In this document: piece by piece, positions 5,292 through 5,561 of the stretch | How positions within the stretch are numbered: the first letter of the stretch is position 1 | Layout of the letters: every line of letters starts with the position of its first letter | Source of the DNA: JAQGMO01 sp050954505 | GTDB lineage: Bacteria; Pseudomonadota; Gammaproteobacteria; Burkholderiales; Burkholderiaceae_D | Direction of reading: 5' to 3' | NCBI GenBank assembly: GCA_050954505.1 | Contig: JBPBPY010000008.1 | Coordinates: 1-5,561 of the forward strand | DNA: 5,561 nucleotides | The notes under the pieces: generated by a model | What the model saw: the letters and a program-made list of their open reading frames with translations, nothing else | Told to the model about the DNA's origin: nothing | Databases searched by the model: none | Made by a program: the position numbers and the translations under genes

Positions 5292-5395
5292 GCCGCCTCC
5301 GGAGGTGGCAGAGCCCTGGCTTGATTCACTGTTCGCGCAGTGATTTGAGGCTTGGCCAGTTGTTTGCGCAACTGGTCAGGCGCTCTGTCTTTTTT
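5292..5395 (+). ncRNA. Structured antisense RNA resembling phage C4 RNA
   Basis: The plus strand folds into a compact RNA. An outer stem pairs 5309-5314 (cagagc) with 5382-5387 (gctctg). Inside are hairpin 1, 5326-5331/5338-5343, with weaker extension 5320-5324/5345-5349, and hairpin 2, 5354-5362/5369-5377, 9 bp with one G-U. A T-tract follows. A separate 7-bp hairpin (5292-5298/5303-5309, CCGG loop) sits at the 5' edge and competes for base 5309. Two hairpins enclosed by an outer stem, with unpaired flanks that match a downstream leader, are the layout of C4 antisense RNA, which in phages P1 and P7 blocks antirepressor synthesis. Flanks agccctg (5312-5318) and gtcaggc (5375-5381) are exact complements of 5475-5481 and 5484-5490. 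No protein ORF competes here. Family identity is from memory of architecture, not a covariance search; the 5' end is uncertain. Confidence 0.6.
5382..5395 (+). terminator. Intrinsic terminator closing the C4-like RNA
   Basis: The right arm of the outer stem (gctctg, 5382-5387) runs straight into tctttttt (5388-5395), the strongest T-tract in the window. Its orientation shows the RNA is made from the plus strand, not as leader of the minus-strand methyltransferase. The strong 9-bp hairpin 5354-5377 just upstream could also drive termination. Confidence 0.6.
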
Positions 5396-5434
5396 CGAGC
5401 TTGTTGAAAATCAAATAGGTCCGTGGCGGGCAAA

Positions 5435-5463
5435 TTGTAAACCGATTAGAAGCCGCGTAGAAT
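5435..5463 (+). promoter_or_regulatory. Sigma70-like promoter for the gene right of the window
   Basis: TTGTAA (5435-5440, 4 of 6 matches to TTGACA) and TAGAAT (5458-5463, 5 of 6 to TATAAT) are separated by exactly 17 bp, the best sigma70 pair in the window. A start near 5470 would place the segments complementary to the C4-like RNA within the first 20 or so nucleotides of the message. The gene served must begin near or beyond the right edge. Confidence 0.5.
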
Positions 5464-5474
5464 CGAGGCTCGCA

Positions 5475-5490
5475 CAGGGCTGGGCCTGAC
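5475..5490 (+). promoter_or_regulatory. Predicted target (a and b segments) of the C4-like RNA
   Basis: cagggct (5475-5481) is the exact complement of 5312-5318, and gcctgac (5484-5490) the exact complement of 5375-5381, the two flanks of the C4-like RNA. They lie 2 nt apart, in the same order as C4 targets. The local hairpin gctgg/ccagc (5479-5483/5498-5502) overlaps both, so antisense pairing would change the leader fold. No start codon or ribosome site is close by, so the effect on the downstream gene is inferred. From 5503 to the end I see no supported gene; ATG 5555 is too close to the edge to judge. Confidence 0.5.
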
Positions 5491-5561
5491 TCCAAAACCA
5501 GCACAATCGGCCACAAAATACGGTGGACGCCAGAACCCGTTACTGGCAGCGCTCATGAATG

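Noticed and set aside
5555..5561. Start codon of the gene after the C4-like RNA
   Set aside because: ATG at 5555 has only a weak upstream ribosome site and only two codons are visible, so it cannot be supported.

Overview
The window looks like a high-GC betaproteobacterial chromosome, most like Oxalobacteraceae such as Herbaspirillum or Collimonas. This is judged from the PepA protein, its codon use and the HrpL-type promoter, not from a database search. A host segment meets an integrated phage-like element. The left part (1 to about 2810) is GC-rich. From about 2811 the DNA becomes more AT-rich and a tyrosine integrase follows, so the left boundary of a prophage or integrative element probably lies between about 2811 and 3018.

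Host side: the C-terminal 426 residues of leucyl aminopeptidase (pepA, 2-1282) end at a perfect 12-bp stem terminator (1348-1373). Next comes a candidate HrpL-type (hrp box) promoter at 1443-1470, then a gene whose product has the R / STS / ExE signature of an arginine-type mono-ADP-ribosyltransferase (1744-2493). Together these suggest a type III secreted effector. A good candidate secretion signal starts at 1509 but lies in a different frame from the catalytic domain, across a 9-bp tandem repeat. The gene may therefore be frameshifted, mis-sequenced, or translated in an unusual way. About 325 bp of gene-poor DNA follows, holding three perfect inverted repeats and one weak small ORF.

Element side: direct and inverted repeats (2955-3004) precede a P4-type tyrosine integrase (3019-4281) with a full R-K-H-R-H-Y set. 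It converges on a D12-class DNA adenine methyltransferase on the minus strand (4476-5264), with a long inverted repeat between them that suits a terminator. To the right of the methylase, on the plus strand, lies a compact structured RNA of about 100 nt (about 5292-5395) ending in a T-tract. Its two hairpins are enclosed by an outer stem, like the C4 antisense RNA of phages P1 and P7. About 80 bp further on is a good sigma70-like promoter (5435-5463). The leader it would produce contains two 7-nt stretches, 2 nt apart, each complementary to one flank of the RNA. This is the a/b target layout expected of a C4-type antisense switch acting on the next phage gene, which lies beyond the window.
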